Below, one piece after another: positions 43,671-52,962 of a stretch of 64,000 nucleotides of DNA; within the stretch, counting starts at the first letter, position 1, and every line of letters begins with the position of its first letter. The DNA is taken from assembly GCF_007995095.1 (NCBI RefSeq), contig NZ_VOPY01000002.1:124001-188000 (forward strand). The letters run 5' to 3'. The notes below the pieces were generated by a model. That model was not told the DNA's origin. It saw nothing but the letters and a program-made list of their open reading frames with translations, and made no database searches. The position numbers and the translations under genes are program-made. This DNA is from Flavisphingopyxis soli (GTDB taxonomy: Bacteria; Pseudomonadota; Alphaproteobacteria; Sphingomonadales; Sphingomonadaceae).

Positions 43671-44486
43671 ATGAAGCAACCCAGCGTACCTGCCGAGGCG
43701 GAAAGCCTGTTCCCCGTCGATTCGGGCAAGTCCGGAATTCCCGCGGCGACTCTTGTCATCTTTGGCGGCCCCGATGATCGCGGCCACCCCGAATTGCTGT
43801 TCGTCGAGCGTTCGGCCGCAATGCGTTTCGCGCCGGGGGCGGTGGTCTTTCCCGGTGGCCGCGTCGACGAGGACGATCATGTGCTGGGTATCCGCTTCGG
43901 ACAGCACCTTGAGCCCGACGATGCCGCCGCGCGCGTTGCCGCGATCCGCGAGACGGTCGAGGAAACCGGGTTGCTGATCGGCCTGCGCGATCGCCCCGAC
44001 CGGATCGCCGAGGACTTGCGCAGCGACATGCTCGAGGGGCGTTCGCTGGCCGACTGGCTCGACAGCGACAGGATCGGCCTTGATCTCGATCGCCTCGCGC
44101 CCTTTGCCCGATGGGATCCGCGCTTTCGCGATCATCGTGCGTTCGACACGCGCTTCTATCTCGCCGGTCTCAATGGCATCGGTGACGATGTTGTGTCGGA
44201 TGGCACAGAGAATAGCGCTGCATTCTGGGCTTCTGCCAAGAAAGTCCTCGACTCGGTGCGAAGCGGCAACCGCTCGGCGATCTTCCCGACCGAGCGCAAT
44301 CTCGAACGGTTGGCATCCTTGGCCGACCACAATGCTGCCATTGCCGACAGCCGGTTGTATGGCACGCCGACGATCACGCCGACGGTGATCGAAGAGGGAG
44401 GCGAGGCGTGGCTTTGCATCCCCGAAGGCAGCGGATATCCGGTCACCCGCGTCCCGATAAGCGAAGTATCGCGCGGGAAGGGCTGA
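43671..44486 (+). CDS. NUDIX hydrolase, NUDT19-like
   Basis: The 271-residue product contains a NUDIX box beginning GGRVDEDD... with the catalytic helix RETVEETGLLIG, in which the box has an insertion between the G and RE parts, as in the NUDT7/NUDT19 (RP2p-like) branch. Family members cleave nucleoside diphosphate derivatives such as CoA. ATG 43671 is chosen because the sequence before it overlaps the post-tRNA spacer and lacks conservation. Confidence 0.85.
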   Translation: MKQPSVPAEAESLFPVDSGKSGIPAATLVIFGGPDDRGHPELLFVERSAAMRFAPGAVVFPGGRVDEDDHVLGIRFGQHLEPDDAAARVAAIRETVEETGLLIGLRDRPDRIAEDLRSDMLEGRSLADWLDSDRIGLDLDRLAPFARWDPRFRDHRAFDTRFYLAGLNGIGDDVVSDGTENSAAFWASAKKVLDSVRSGNRSAIFPTERNLERLASLADHNAAIADSRLYGTPTITPTVIEEGGEAWLCIPEGSGYPVTRVPISEVSRGKG

Positions 44487-44590
44487 TCGCCTCAACCAGG
44501 GTGGCGATTAACCCATCGGTAACGCTATACCGCCATGACAGGTCGATGCCGGTATTTGGAACCTTTCGATCCGGCGCGTGTTGTGATAGT

Positions 44591-44667
44591 GTTGTTAATA
44601 CAACAGGTGGGGTAGGAACCTCATGCTGCGGAAAACTTTGACGTGTTCGGGGCTTGCGGTCCGAACA
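44591..44667. repeat. Two palindromes upstream of small exported protein
   Basis: GTTGT-TAAT-ACAAC (44591-44604) and TGTTCGG-N10-CCGAACA (44644-44667) lie in the 270-bp gap before the gene at 44758. They could be operator sites or leader hairpins. Nothing else in this gap (44487-44757) is identifiable. Confidence 0.45.
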
Positions 44668-44757
44668 TCAAAGATATACCAAGGCGATGAAGAATAGAGA
44701 TTAAGACTCGGTCGCACGCAGATTCGATCGAGTAAGCCAGTGAGATGGAGAATAAAT

Positions 44758-45021
44758 ATGAATGTCTATAAGAAAGCCTCGCTCGTAGCAGCTGGCGTCG
44801 CGCTGGCAGTTTCGCCTGTAGCAGCTAGCGCCGCTCAGTCGGCCAAGGGTATCACGGCAGCTGATTACGCGCAGGCGCGCACTGCAGCCCAGACCAGCAA
44901 CGAGAGCGATCTCCGTGGCGGAGTCGGCGGAGCGGTCATTGCTCTTCTGGCCATCGCGGCGATCATCACTGCGATCATCATCGCGGCTGACGGCAGCAAC
45001 AATTCGCCCACCAGCCCCTGA
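44758..45021 (+). CDS. Small exported membrane-anchored protein, unknown function
   Basis: The 87-residue protein has a signal peptide (MNVYKKASLVAAGVALAVSP, cleavage near ASA at about residue 25) and a C-terminal hydrophobic segment GGAVIALLAIAAIITAIIIAA followed by a short polar tail. GATGGAG lies 8 bp before the ATG. It has its own strong terminator, so it is a single-gene unit. I recognise no domain. Confidence 0.75.
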   Translation: MNVYKKASLVAAGVALAVSPVAASAAQSAKGITAADYAQARTAAQTSNESDLRGGVGGAVIALLAIAAIITAIIIAADGSNNSPTSP

Positions 45022-45041
45022 TCAGGCTTGAAAGCTATTCG

Positions 45042-45072
45042 AAAAACCCTCGCTTCGGCGGGGGTTTTTTTT
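45042..45072 (+). terminator. Rho-independent terminator after small exported protein
   Basis: AAAAACCCTCGC-TTCG-GCGGGGG followed by eight T; UUCG-type tetraloop. Confidence 0.93.
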
Positions 45073-45164
45073 GCCTTTTCGCCTTGGGTCGACAGAATGG
45101 ATGTGTGGTCGCGCTTTGACATTAATTCATCGCAACGACAGTTGCGGCATTCTATAGCCGCGCG

Positions 45165-48149
45165 ATGAACTTCCGACCCTTTCGCTTCACCGTTTCGCTT
45201 GCCTTGCTTGCGGGGCTCCCGCTTGCAGTCGCTGCACCGCTGGCACCTGCCTATGCGCAACAGGCCGCCGAGGCTGCGCCTACTCCCTCGCTGTCGGCCA
45301 AGGACGACTGGCTCTACGCCGGGACCGATATTCCGCGCGATGCGGGATGGCAGTTCGGAACGCTGCCAAACGGCCTGCGGTATGCGGTGCGCAACAACGG
45401 CTCGCCGCCGGGACAGGTTTCGATCCGGGTCAGGATCGATGCCGGTTCGCTGATGGAACGCGACTCGGAGCGCGGGTTCGCACACTTTCTCGAGCATCTC
45501 AGCTTTCGCGGATCGCGCCTCCTCGGCGACGGCGACACCAAGCGGATCTGGCAGCGGCTAGGCGCCGCGTTCGGCAGCGACACCAACGCCAGCACGACCC
45601 CCACCTCGACCGTCTACAAGCTCGACTTGCCAAGCGCGACCGCCGCGGGGCTCGATGAAGGGATGAAGACGCTGGCGGCGATGATTGAAGCGCCCAACCT
45701 TGATGCGAAGACGATCGATTCCGAACGCGGTGTCGTCTTGTCCGAACTGCGCGAAAACGCCGGACCGCAGGCGCGTGTCAGCGATGCAATCCACGAACAC
45801 GTCTTCGCTGGCCAGTTGCTTGCCGATCGCGTGCCGATCGGGACCGAGCAGAGCCTCGGTGCGGCGACGCCTGCGGGCCTCGCCGCGTTCCACCAGCGTT
45901 GGTATCGTCCCGACACTGCGGTCGTTGCGATCGCGGGTGACGGGGATCCGGCCGTCTTCGCCCGGCTCATCGCCAAATATTTCGGCGACTGGAAGGCGAC
46001 CGGCGCGCGCCCGACCCCGCCCGATTTCGGCGACCCGCAAACGGGCCTGCCCATCGCCAAGGTGATCAGCGAACCGACCCAGCCGAATATCGTTACGCTG
46101 AATTACCTGCGGCCCTGGCGTCCGGTGACCGACAGCGTCGCCTATACGCAGACGCTCTATCATGACTTCATCGCGCTTCGGATCGTCAATCGCCGCCTCG
46201 AACAGCGCGCGCGTGCCGGCGGCAGCTACGTCCTCGCCCAGGTTGGCGAAGACTCGGTCAGCCGTTCGGCGATGGTCACGTCGGTCAACATCTTGCCGGC
46301 CCCGGCGACCGATTGGGCTGCGGCCCTCAAGGATGTCCGCGGCGTCATTGCCGACGCGCTCGCCAATCCGCCGAGCCAGGCCGAAATTGACCGCGAATAT
46401 GACGAGATGGACGTCGTGATGACGCGCGAGGTGGAAAATGCGCAGAATCAGCCTGGCACCGAACTGGTCGATGACCTGCTCAATTCGGTCGACATCGGCG
46501 AGACCGTATCGGATCCCGGCCATCATCGCGTGATGTTCAGGTCGAGCCGCCCGCTGGCGACCCCGCAACACATGCTTGCAGTGATCCAGAAGCTGTTCTC
46601 GGGTGATGTCGTTCGTGCGTTCGTATCGCAGACAACCCCGCCCGAGCCCGGCACCGAGGCGCGACTGGCGAAACTCGTCACCGAACCCGTCGCCGCCGAT
46701 GGCAGCGCGCGGAGCGTGGCGCGCACGGTGACCGTTGCCGACTTGCCTGCGCTCGGACGCGCCGGCCGGATTGTCGAGCGATCGACCATTCCGGTGCTCA
46801 ACCTGCAAACGCTCAAGCTCGCCAACGGGATTTCTGCGCTCGTGTTCGACAATGATGTCGAACCCGACAAGATCCGCGTCCGCGTGCGTTTCGGCGGCGG
46901 TCGCCGGGCGATGTCGCCGACCGAGCCGAACTTGCTGTGGACCGGCGATTCGGCGCTCGTTCAAAGCGGCATCGGCAAGCTCGACCTGCGCGATCTCGAA
47001 TCGCTCATGACCGGCCGCCTGCTGGGCATGGGTTTCGACGTCACCGATGGCGCGTTCGAATTCAGTGCCGAGACCAATTCGGCCGATTTTGCCGATCAGC
47101 TGCGCCTGATTGCCGCCAAGCTCGATCACCCCGGCTGGGACGATGCGCCGGTCAAGCGTACGCGCGTGGTCGAACTCACCTCGTTCGATTCGTCGACCGG
47201 GTCGCCTTCGGCGGTACTCGACCGGTTCCTGGCCAGCGAACTTCATCCCGGCGACCTTCGCTTTGCCTCGCCCGACCGCGCGCAGGTCGACCGCCTGACC
47301 CCGAAGGCGTTCCGGCGGTTCTGGGCTCCCAAGCTGGCCGCGGGGCCGGTTGAAGTGATGATCTTCGGCGATCTGTCGAAGGTCGATCAGGACAAGCTGC
47401 TGGCCGAGACATTCGGTGCGCTCAAGCCGCGCTCGGCACCGCTCGCCGGCGACGGCACGCCGCTCTCGTTTCCAAAGCCCGATCCCGTGCCCACCGTTTT
47501 GCGCCATTCGGGCGATGCCAACCAGGCCGCAGCGATGATCGCGTGGAAAACAAGCGGGGGGCTCGACGATATCCGCGAAGCGCGGCAACTCGACGTCCTC
47601 GCGGAGATATTCAACGATCGGCTGTTCGACCGGCTGCGTGCCGCCCAGGGCGCGAGCTATAGTCCGTCGGTCGGGAGCAACTGGCCGCGCGACTTTAGCG
47701 GCGGCGGGTACATCATGGCGGCCAGCCTGGTTCGTCCGCAGGATGTCGACGCGTTCTATGGCTATGCGCGCGATATCGCACGCGAGCTGATGGCGACGCC
47801 GGTGAGCGCCGATGAACTCAACCGGACGATCACGCCGCTCAAGGAAATGATCTACCGGGCGTCGTCGAGCAACGCCTTCTTCATGAACGAACTCGAAGGC
47901 GCGAGCAGCGATCCCCGCAACCTCGCGGCGCTGCGCAGCTATGTCACCGATACCGAGTCGGCGACGCCGGCGGTGATCCAGAAACTGGCGCGGAAATACC
48001 TCGCCAATGACGGCTGGTCGATGGTCGTCCTGCCCAAGGATGTCGCATTGTCGTCGGTCTGGACCGCGCCGACCCAGCCGATGCTGGTCGCAGGTGATGC
48101 CGAGTCGGCCAGACCGACGGCCGTGCAGGCTTTGCCCGAGGGCCGCTAG
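45165..48149 (+). CDS. Periplasmic M16 family zinc metallopeptidase
   Basis: This 994-residue pitrilysin-type protease has a signal peptide (LALLAGLPLAVAAPLAPAYA, cleavage near AYA). The inverted zinc motif HFLEH is at residues 107-111, with the distal zinc Glu in SERGVVLSELRE about 77 residues later. Two M16 repeats follow: the first peptidase domain is active and the C-terminal copies lack HxxEH. It probably degrades peptides in the periplasm. Its TAG stop shares the palindrome CTAG with the stop of the convergent antiporter gene. Confidence 0.93.
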   Translation: MNFRPFRFTVSLALLAGLPLAVAAPLAPAYAQQAAEAAPTPSLSAKDDWLYAGTDIPRDAGWQFGTLPNGLRYAVRNNGSPPGQVSIRVRIDAGSLMERDSERGFAHFLEHLSFRGSRLLGDGDTKRIWQRLGAAFGSDTNASTTPTSTVYKLDLPSATAAGLDEGMKTLAAMIEAPNLDAKTIDSERGVVLSELRENAGPQARVSDAIHEHVFAGQLLADRVPIGTEQSLGAATPAGLAAFHQRWYRPDTAVVAIAGDGDPAVFARLIAKYFGDWKATGARPTPPDFGDPQTGLPIAKVISEPTQPNIVTLNYLRPWRPVTDSVAYTQTLYHDFIALRIVNRRLEQRARAGGSYVLAQVGEDSVSRSAMVTSVNILPAPATDWAAALKDVRGVIADALANPPSQAEIDREYDEMDVVMTREVENAQNQPGTELVDDLLNSVDIGETVSDPGHHRVMFRSSRPLATPQHMLAVIQKLFSGDVVRAFVSQTTPPEPGTEARLAKLVTEPVAADGSARSVARTVTVADLPALGRAGRIVERSTIPVLNLQTLKLANGISALVFDNDVEPDKIRVRVRFGGGRRAMSPTEPNLLWTGDSALVQSGIGKLDLRDLESLMTGRLLGMGFDVTDGAFEFSAETNSADFADQLRLIAAKLDHPGWDDAPVKRTRVVELTSFDSSTGSPSAVLDRFLASELHPGDLRFASPDRAQVDRLTPKAFRRFWAPKLAAGPVEVMIFGDLSKVDQDKLLAETFGALKPRSAPLAGDGTPLSFPKPDPVPTVLRHSGDANQAAAMIAWKTSGGLDDIREARQLDVLAEIFNDRLFDRLRAAQGASYSPSVGSNWPRDFSGGGYIMAASLVRPQDVDAFYGYARDIARELMATPVSADELNRTITPLKEMIYRASSSNAFFMNELEGASSDPRNLAALRSYVTDTESATPAVIQKLARKYLANDGWSMVVLPKDVALSSVWTAPTQPMLVAGDAESARPTAVQALPEGR

Positions 48150-49924
48150 TCGATCGAGGCAGGTCTGGCGCGCCGCGTCGAGGACAGGCGCGGTTCGTAA
48201 TCGAGTCCGCTCTTGTCGCGAATCTCGGCACGCATCTCGGCGCGGCGTTCGTGGATCGAGGCGATGACCGGACCGACCGCGATGCCGAGATCGACCAGCA
48301 ACACTTCCGACAGCTGGAGCGAACTTTCGAGCGTTTCGGGGACCGCCTCGGACGCGCCCGCGCTGTACAGCCGGGCGGCGTGGTCGGCGTCACGCGCGCG
48401 CGAGATGATCGGGATATCGCGATAGCGCGCGCGCAGCAGCCGCGTGATGCGTTCCTGCTGGACCGGATCGTCCATCGTCAGGACGATCGCCCGCGCCGAA
48501 TCGAGCTTGAGGCTGTCGAGCACCGCGGGGCGCGAGACGTCGCCGAACAATACGGGCATATGCTCGCGCTTGGCCGCCGTGACCGCGTCGATATCGGCCT
48601 CCACGGCGATATAATCGAGCTTGTGGCGCGTCAGCATGCCGGCGACGACACGACCGATACGACCGAAGCCGATGACGACGACATGGTCACCTTCGACCGC
48701 GAGAGCGGCCTCGTCATGTCCGCCGGCGCGCCATTCGAGCCGACGCGACACGTCATGGCCGATCCGCGCGAGGATCGGCGTGATGGTGAGGCCGATCGCG
48801 GTGACGATTTCCCAGAACTGGGCGGTCTCGGGCAGGATCAGCTGCGCCTGGGCGGCAGCGGCGAGGACGATCAGCGTCGTTTCCGATGGGCTCGACATCA
48901 ACAAGCCTGCCTCGGCGGCGGTGCCGATCCGCGCCCCGGCGAGGCGCAATAACCCGCTGGTGACGAGTGTCTTGACGATAATGACCGCGACGATGGCAAG
49001 CGCGAGGACCTGCCAGTTGGCGGCGATGACGGCGAGGTCGACGCTCATCCCGACGGTGATCAGGAAGACGCCGAGTGCGAGACCCTTGAACGGTGCGGTC
49101 ATCGCCTCGACCTCGTCGGCATAGGCCGATTCGGCGATCAGCAGCCCCGCGAGCAACGCGCCGACGATCGGCGACAGGCCGGCGGCAGTCGTGACGAGGC
49201 TCGACACGATGACAACGAGCAGGCTGGCGGCGAGGAATATCTCGGGGTTCTTGGTCCGCGCTGCCTGCGCGAACATCCGCGGGATGAGGAATTTGCCGAC
49301 GATATACAGGCCGACGACGGCGATCCCCGCCCGCAGGACTGTCTCGCCAAGATCGCTCCAGCCGTTGCTGGCGCTGGGCGCCATCACGCCGAGCGCGAAG
49401 ATGATCGGAACGATTGCGACGTCCTCGAACAACAGCATCGAAAACGCCGCCTTGCCGACGGGCGAACGCGTGCCGACCATCGGCAGGACCAAGGCGGTCG
49501 ACGACAGCGCCAGCGCCAGGCCGAGGCCGATCGCGCCTGCCATGCCTTGCCCCATCAGCGCGAGACCGACCGCGATGATCGCGCCGCTACCAATGAGTTC
49601 GGCAGCACCGACACCGAACACCAGCCGCCGCATCGTCCATAATCGCCGGAAGCTGAGTTCGAGCCCGATCGAAAAGAGCAGCAGGATGATGCCGAACTCG
49701 GCGAACGGCTCGATCGCCTCGGCGTCGGATATCGTGACATAATAGAGCCACGGCGACCGGTCGGTCAGGCTGCCCAGCCCGTGCGGCCCGACGAGCACGC
49801 CGACGAGGATGAAACCGATCACCGGTGTCACGCGAAAGCGCGCGAACAGGGGGATGACGAGGCCCGCCGCGCCAAGGATGACGAGCGCGTCGCTGAACGA
49901 CTGGTTATCGAGGCTGAGCGTCAT
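48146..49924 (-). CDS. CPA2-family cation/proton antiporter with TrkA-N domain (KefB/YbaL-like)
   Basis: The 592-residue protein has about 12 membrane helices, with FGIILLLFSIGLELSF and the GLALALSSTALVLP segment typical of CPA2 antiporters. A cytoplasmic Rossmann TrkA-N (RCK) domain begins at VVVIGFGRIGRVVAGML near residue 415. It should exchange K+ or Na+ for protons under nucleotide or thiol control. It ends by sharing the CTAG palindrome with the protease stop. Start ATG 49924. Confidence 0.9.
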   Translation of the reverse strand: MTLSLDNQSFSDALVILGAAGLVIPLFARFRVTPVIGFILVGVLVGPHGLGSLTDRSPWLYYVTISDAEAIEPFAEFGIILLLFSIGLELSFRRLWTMRRLVFGVGAAELIGSGAIIAVGLALMGQGMAGAIGLGLALALSSTALVLPMVGTRSPVGKAAFSMLLFEDVAIVPIIFALGVMAPSASNGWSDLGETVLRAGIAVVGLYIVGKFLIPRMFAQAARTKNPEIFLAASLLVVIVSSLVTTAAGLSPIVGALLAGLLIAESAYADEVEAMTAPFKGLALGVFLITVGMSVDLAVIAANWQVLALAIVAVIIVKTLVTSGLLRLAGARIGTAAEAGLLMSSPSETTLIVLAAAAQAQLILPETAQFWEIVTAIGLTITPILARIGHDVSRRLEWRAGGHDEAALAVEGDHVVVIGFGRIGRVVAGMLTRHKLDYIAVEADIDAVTAAKREHMPVLFGDVSRPAVLDSLKLDSARAIVLTMDDPVQQERITRLLRARYRDIPIISRARDADHAARLYSAGASEAVPETLESSLQLSEVLLVDLGIAVGPVIASIHERRAEMRAEIRDKSGLDYEPRLSSTRRARPASID

Positions 49925-49965
49925 GGATAGCTCTTAGGAAGCAGGGCTGCTATTTGCCAAGGGTA

Positions 49966-51189
49966 ATGACGCGAGATTGCCAGCTTTGCATCGTCGGCGG
50001 CGGACCAGCCGGATTGTTCGCCGGCCTGCTTTTTGCCCGCGCCGGGGTCGAGACGCTGGTGATCGAGAAACACAATGATTTCCTGAGAGATTTCCGCGGC
50101 GATACCGTTCATCCCTCGACGCTTGAGCTGTTCGACCAGCTCGGCCTGCTCGAATCGCTGCTCGCACTGCCGCACGACCGGGTCGAAACGATCGGCGGGC
50201 GGATCATGGGCGAGATGCTGACGATCGCCGATTTTCGCCATCTCAAAGTGCCCGCGCCCTATATCGCGCTGATGCCGCAATGGGATCTGCTTGCCTTCAT
50301 TGCGGCCGAGGCGAGCCACTATCCCAATTTCACGCTGCGGATGAATTGCGAGGCCACCGGGGTCACGACCGCGCCGACCGGACGGGTGACGGGGGTGAAG
50401 ATCGCCCGCGGCAAGGACATTTCCGCCGATCTCGTCATTGCCGCCGATGGGCGCGGCTCGGTGATCCGGACCGCGGCAGCGCTACCGCTCGAGACGATTG
50501 GCGCGCCGATGGACGTTTTCTGGTTTCGCGTTGCCAAGCACCCGGCAGATGCGAACGCGACATTCGGGGTATTCGAAAACGGCCGGATCGGCGTGTTCAT
50601 CGATCGCGGCGATTACTGGCAGGTGGCGTTCGTGTTCGCCAAGGGCGGCGCGCAGGCGCTGCGATCGCGCGGGCTCGACTCGTTCAAGGCGACGGTGACC
50701 GACATGGCGCCAGGACTAGCGCACGGTATCGCCGCGCTGGCGCACTGGGATGAGGTCAAGCTGCTGCGCGTGTCGCTCGACCGGCTGACGCGGTGGCACC
50801 GTCATGGCCTGCTCGTGATCGGCGATGCGGCGCACGCGATGTCGCCGATCGGCGGGGTGGGGATCAATCTCGCGATCCAGGATGCGGTGGCCGCCGCCAA
50901 CGTGCTCGCCGGGCCGATGGCCGCTGGCGCCAGTTTCGATGCGCTGCTGCAAGAGGTGCAGGGGCGGCGCTGGAAACCGACGGTGCGGATGCAGGCGCTG
51001 CAAAAGGCGGCACAGGACCGGCTGATCTCGCCGCTGCTGAGCGGGACGAGCACCCGGCAGCGCCCGCCCTGGCAGCTGCGCCTGCTTCAGTATTTGCCGA
51101 TATTGCAACGCATCCCCGCGCGGATCATGGGCCTGGGCTTCGGCCGCGAGCGGATCGAAAGCCCCGATGCAGGGCAGCGCCGGGCCTAG
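49966..51189 (+). CDS. FAD-dependent aromatic monooxygenase-like protein
   Basis: The 407-residue flavoprotein shows the dinucleotide motif CIVGGGPAGLFAGLLFARAG, the DG motif DLVIAADGRGS and the second FAD motif GDAAHAMSPIGGVGINLA, which place it in the UbiH/PHBH-type group A monooxygenases. The substrate cannot be read from sequence. ATG 49966 is used; TTG 49954 is an alternative with a better-spaced AGGAAG. Its stop shares CTAG with the stop of the convergent amidase gene. Confidence 0.87.
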   Translation: MTRDCQLCIVGGGPAGLFAGLLFARAGVETLVIEKHNDFLRDFRGDTVHPSTLELFDQLGLLESLLALPHDRVETIGGRIMGEMLTIADFRHLKVPAPYIALMPQWDLLAFIAAEASHYPNFTLRMNCEATGVTTAPTGRVTGVKIARGKDISADLVIAADGRGSVIRTAAALPLETIGAPMDVFWFRVAKHPADANATFGVFENGRIGVFIDRGDYWQVAFVFAKGGAQALRSRGLDSFKATVTDMAPGLAHGIAALAHWDEVKLLRVSLDRLTRWHRHGLLVIGDAAHAMSPIGGVGINLAIQDAVAAANVLAGPMAAGASFDALLQEVQGRRWKPTVRMQALQKAAQDRLISPLLSGTSTRQRPPWQLRLLQYLPILQRIPARIMGLGFGRERIESPDAGQRRA

Positions 51190-52802
51190 CCTCCGCCGGG
51201 CGTGTGCAGTCCCATCGGCGCGGTGCGCGGCCGAGCCTTGCTGTGATCCTTGCCGACCTGGCTGTCCCATTCGATCCGGTAGAGATCGAAGCGCCGATCG
51301 GCGAGGTTGCGCACCGTGCCTTCGGCGCGCGCCCAGCTGAGGTCGGCGAGGTTGACGTCGCTGATCGTCAGCGTCTCGACATTCTCGGTTGCCTCGGCGG
51401 CGATGCCGTCGCGTGCGAAGGGGAAATCGCACGGCGTCAAAATGCAGCTCTGGGCATATTGGATGTCCATGTTGGCGACATTGGGCAGGTTGCCGACATT
51501 GCCCGACATGACGACGAAGCACTGGTTCTCGATCGCACGCGCCTGGCAGCAATAGCGCACCCGCAGATAGCCCTGGCGGCTGTCGGTGCAGAACGGGGTG
51601 AAGATGATCCGCGCGCCTTCGTCGACGAGGCGGCGGGCGAGCTCGGGAAACTCGCTGTCGTAACAGATCAGCACGCCGATCGGGCCGCAGTCGGTCGGGA
51701 TCGCGTCGATGGTGTCGCCGCCCTTGATGTTCCACCAATAGCGCTCGTTGGGCGTCGGGTGGATCTTTTCCTGCTCATGGACCGACCCGTCGCGCAGGCA
51801 GACGAAGGCGACGTTCTGGATCTCGCCATCGTCGGTGCGCGTCGGATGCGAGCCGCCGATGATGTTGATGTTGAACTTCATCGCCATCTCGCTGAGCTCG
51901 GCGCGGATCTTGGGCGTGTACTTGCTCAGCGTCTCGATCGCCTCCATCGGCGACAGTTCCTTCTCCTCGAACGACAGGAGCGAGAGCGTGAACAGTTCGG
52001 GAAAAACAATGAAGTCCGATTCGTAATCCGCTGCAACATCGACGAAATATCGAATCGCCTTCATGAAGTCGTCATAGTCGGCGACAGCGCGCGCCTGGAG
52101 CTGGCAGGTCGCGATACGGACTGCCTCGACCCCGCGAGGGATGCGGAATTTCACCGGTTCGTCGCGATCGACATACGGATTGCGCCAGACCATGTGCGCG
52201 GCATAGCCCCGCGATTTCTTGTCTTCGGGCAGATAGTTCTTGAGCACGCCGATCGGTTCGAAACCGTTGGCGAGCTGGAAGCGGATGACCGGATCGTGGA
52301 TCTTGCCCGAGACGATCTGCTCGAGATAGTCGTCGGGACCGTCGACCTTGCGCCGGTTGCGCGTCAGGCCGGGGAGGCGGCCGCCAAAGGCGATGCCGGT
52401 CAGTTCGAGCTGTTCGGCAAGCGCGCGGCGCTCCTCGTAGAGCCGCCGCCCGATCCGCGTCCCGCGGACCTTGGGATCGACGCACATTTCATAGCCGTAG
52501 AGCCAGTCGCCGGTCGGATCGTGGCGCGAACCGAAGCCGTTGCCGGTAATCTCGTCCCAGCTGTGCGGCGCGAGCGCGATGCCGCCCGCGATCCGCATCG
52601 AGGCGCAATAGCCGACGACCTTGTCATCGAGGATCGCGACGAAGCAGCCCTCGGGATAGTTGTTCAGCTGCCCGCGGATCTCGCCATAGGTATAGGCGGG
52701 CAGGTCGTCATAGGCGCGCCGGACGAGCGCGGCGATGCCGCTGACATCGCCGAGCGTCGCTTGGCGGACTTCGAGCCGGGCCTTGGTGCTGTTCGTCGGC
52801 AT
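51186..52802 (-). CDS. GNAT acetyltransferase - nitrilase (carbon-nitrogen hydrolase) fusion
   Basis: This 538-residue protein fuses two enzymes. Residues 10-190 form a GNAT acetyltransferase with the acetyl-CoA loop VRGTRIGRRLYEE near 112-124. Residues 227-510 form a nitrilase-superfamily amidase with a complete Glu-Lys-Cys triad: E269 in VFPELF, K346 in EQEKIHP and C380 in GVLICYDSEFP. Similar fused genes occur in diverse bacteria, but the natural substrate is not known to me. ATG 52802 is chosen; a TTG four codons earlier also opens the frame. Confidence 0.9.
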   Translation of the reverse strand: MPTNSTKARLEVRQATLGDVSGIAALVRRAYDDLPAYTYGEIRGQLNNYPEGCFVAILDDKVVGYCASMRIAGGIALAPHSWDEITGNGFGSRHDPTGDWLYGYEMCVDPKVRGTRIGRRLYEERRALAEQLELTGIAFGGRLPGLTRNRRKVDGPDDYLEQIVSGKIHDPVIRFQLANGFEPIGVLKNYLPEDKKSRGYAAHMVWRNPYVDRDEPVKFRIPRGVEAVRIATCQLQARAVADYDDFMKAIRYFVDVAADYESDFIVFPELFTLSLLSFEEKELSPMEAIETLSKYTPKIRAELSEMAMKFNINIIGGSHPTRTDDGEIQNVAFVCLRDGSVHEQEKIHPTPNERYWWNIKGGDTIDAIPTDCGPIGVLICYDSEFPELARRLVDEGARIIFTPFCTDSRQGYLRVRYCCQARAIENQCFVVMSGNVGNLPNVANMDIQYAQSCILTPCDFPFARDGIAAEATENVETLTISDVNLADLSWARAEGTVRNLADRRFDLYRIEWDSQVGKDHSKARPRTAPMGLHTPGGG

Positions 52803-52825
52803 GGCGCGGTCCAATCTTTTTGTTT

Positions 52826-52955
52826 CCCCTCCCGCTTGCGGAAGGGCCGGGGGTGGGCAGTCGGTTCGTCACTGTGTATCGTAGCCGGCCCACCCCGCTG
52901 CGGCTAGGCGGCTGCGCCGCCAAGTCTCGCTGCCCCTCCCGCGAGCGGGAGGGGG
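52826..52955. repeat. Palindromic intergenic repeat
   Basis: The spacer between the fusion gene and icd is a nested inverted repeat. CCCTCCCGC-TT-GCGGAAGGG lies at the left end. GGGGGTGGGC and GCCCACCCC pair across the middle. The perfect palindrome CCCCTCCCGC-GA-GCGGGAGGGG (52933-52954) ends it. This looks like a dispersed REP-type element. Confidence 0.7.
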
Positions 52956-52962
52956 TTGTCTA

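Noticed and set aside
45558-47588. Minus-strand open frame of 676 codons inside the M16 protease gene
   Set aside because: Antisense shadow of a clear protease with signal peptide and HFLEH motif.
50793-52907. Plus-strand open frame of 704 codons antisense to the GNAT-nitrilase gene
   Set aside because: Low-complexity Asp/Arg/Ala shadow; the minus strand has complete catalytic motifs.
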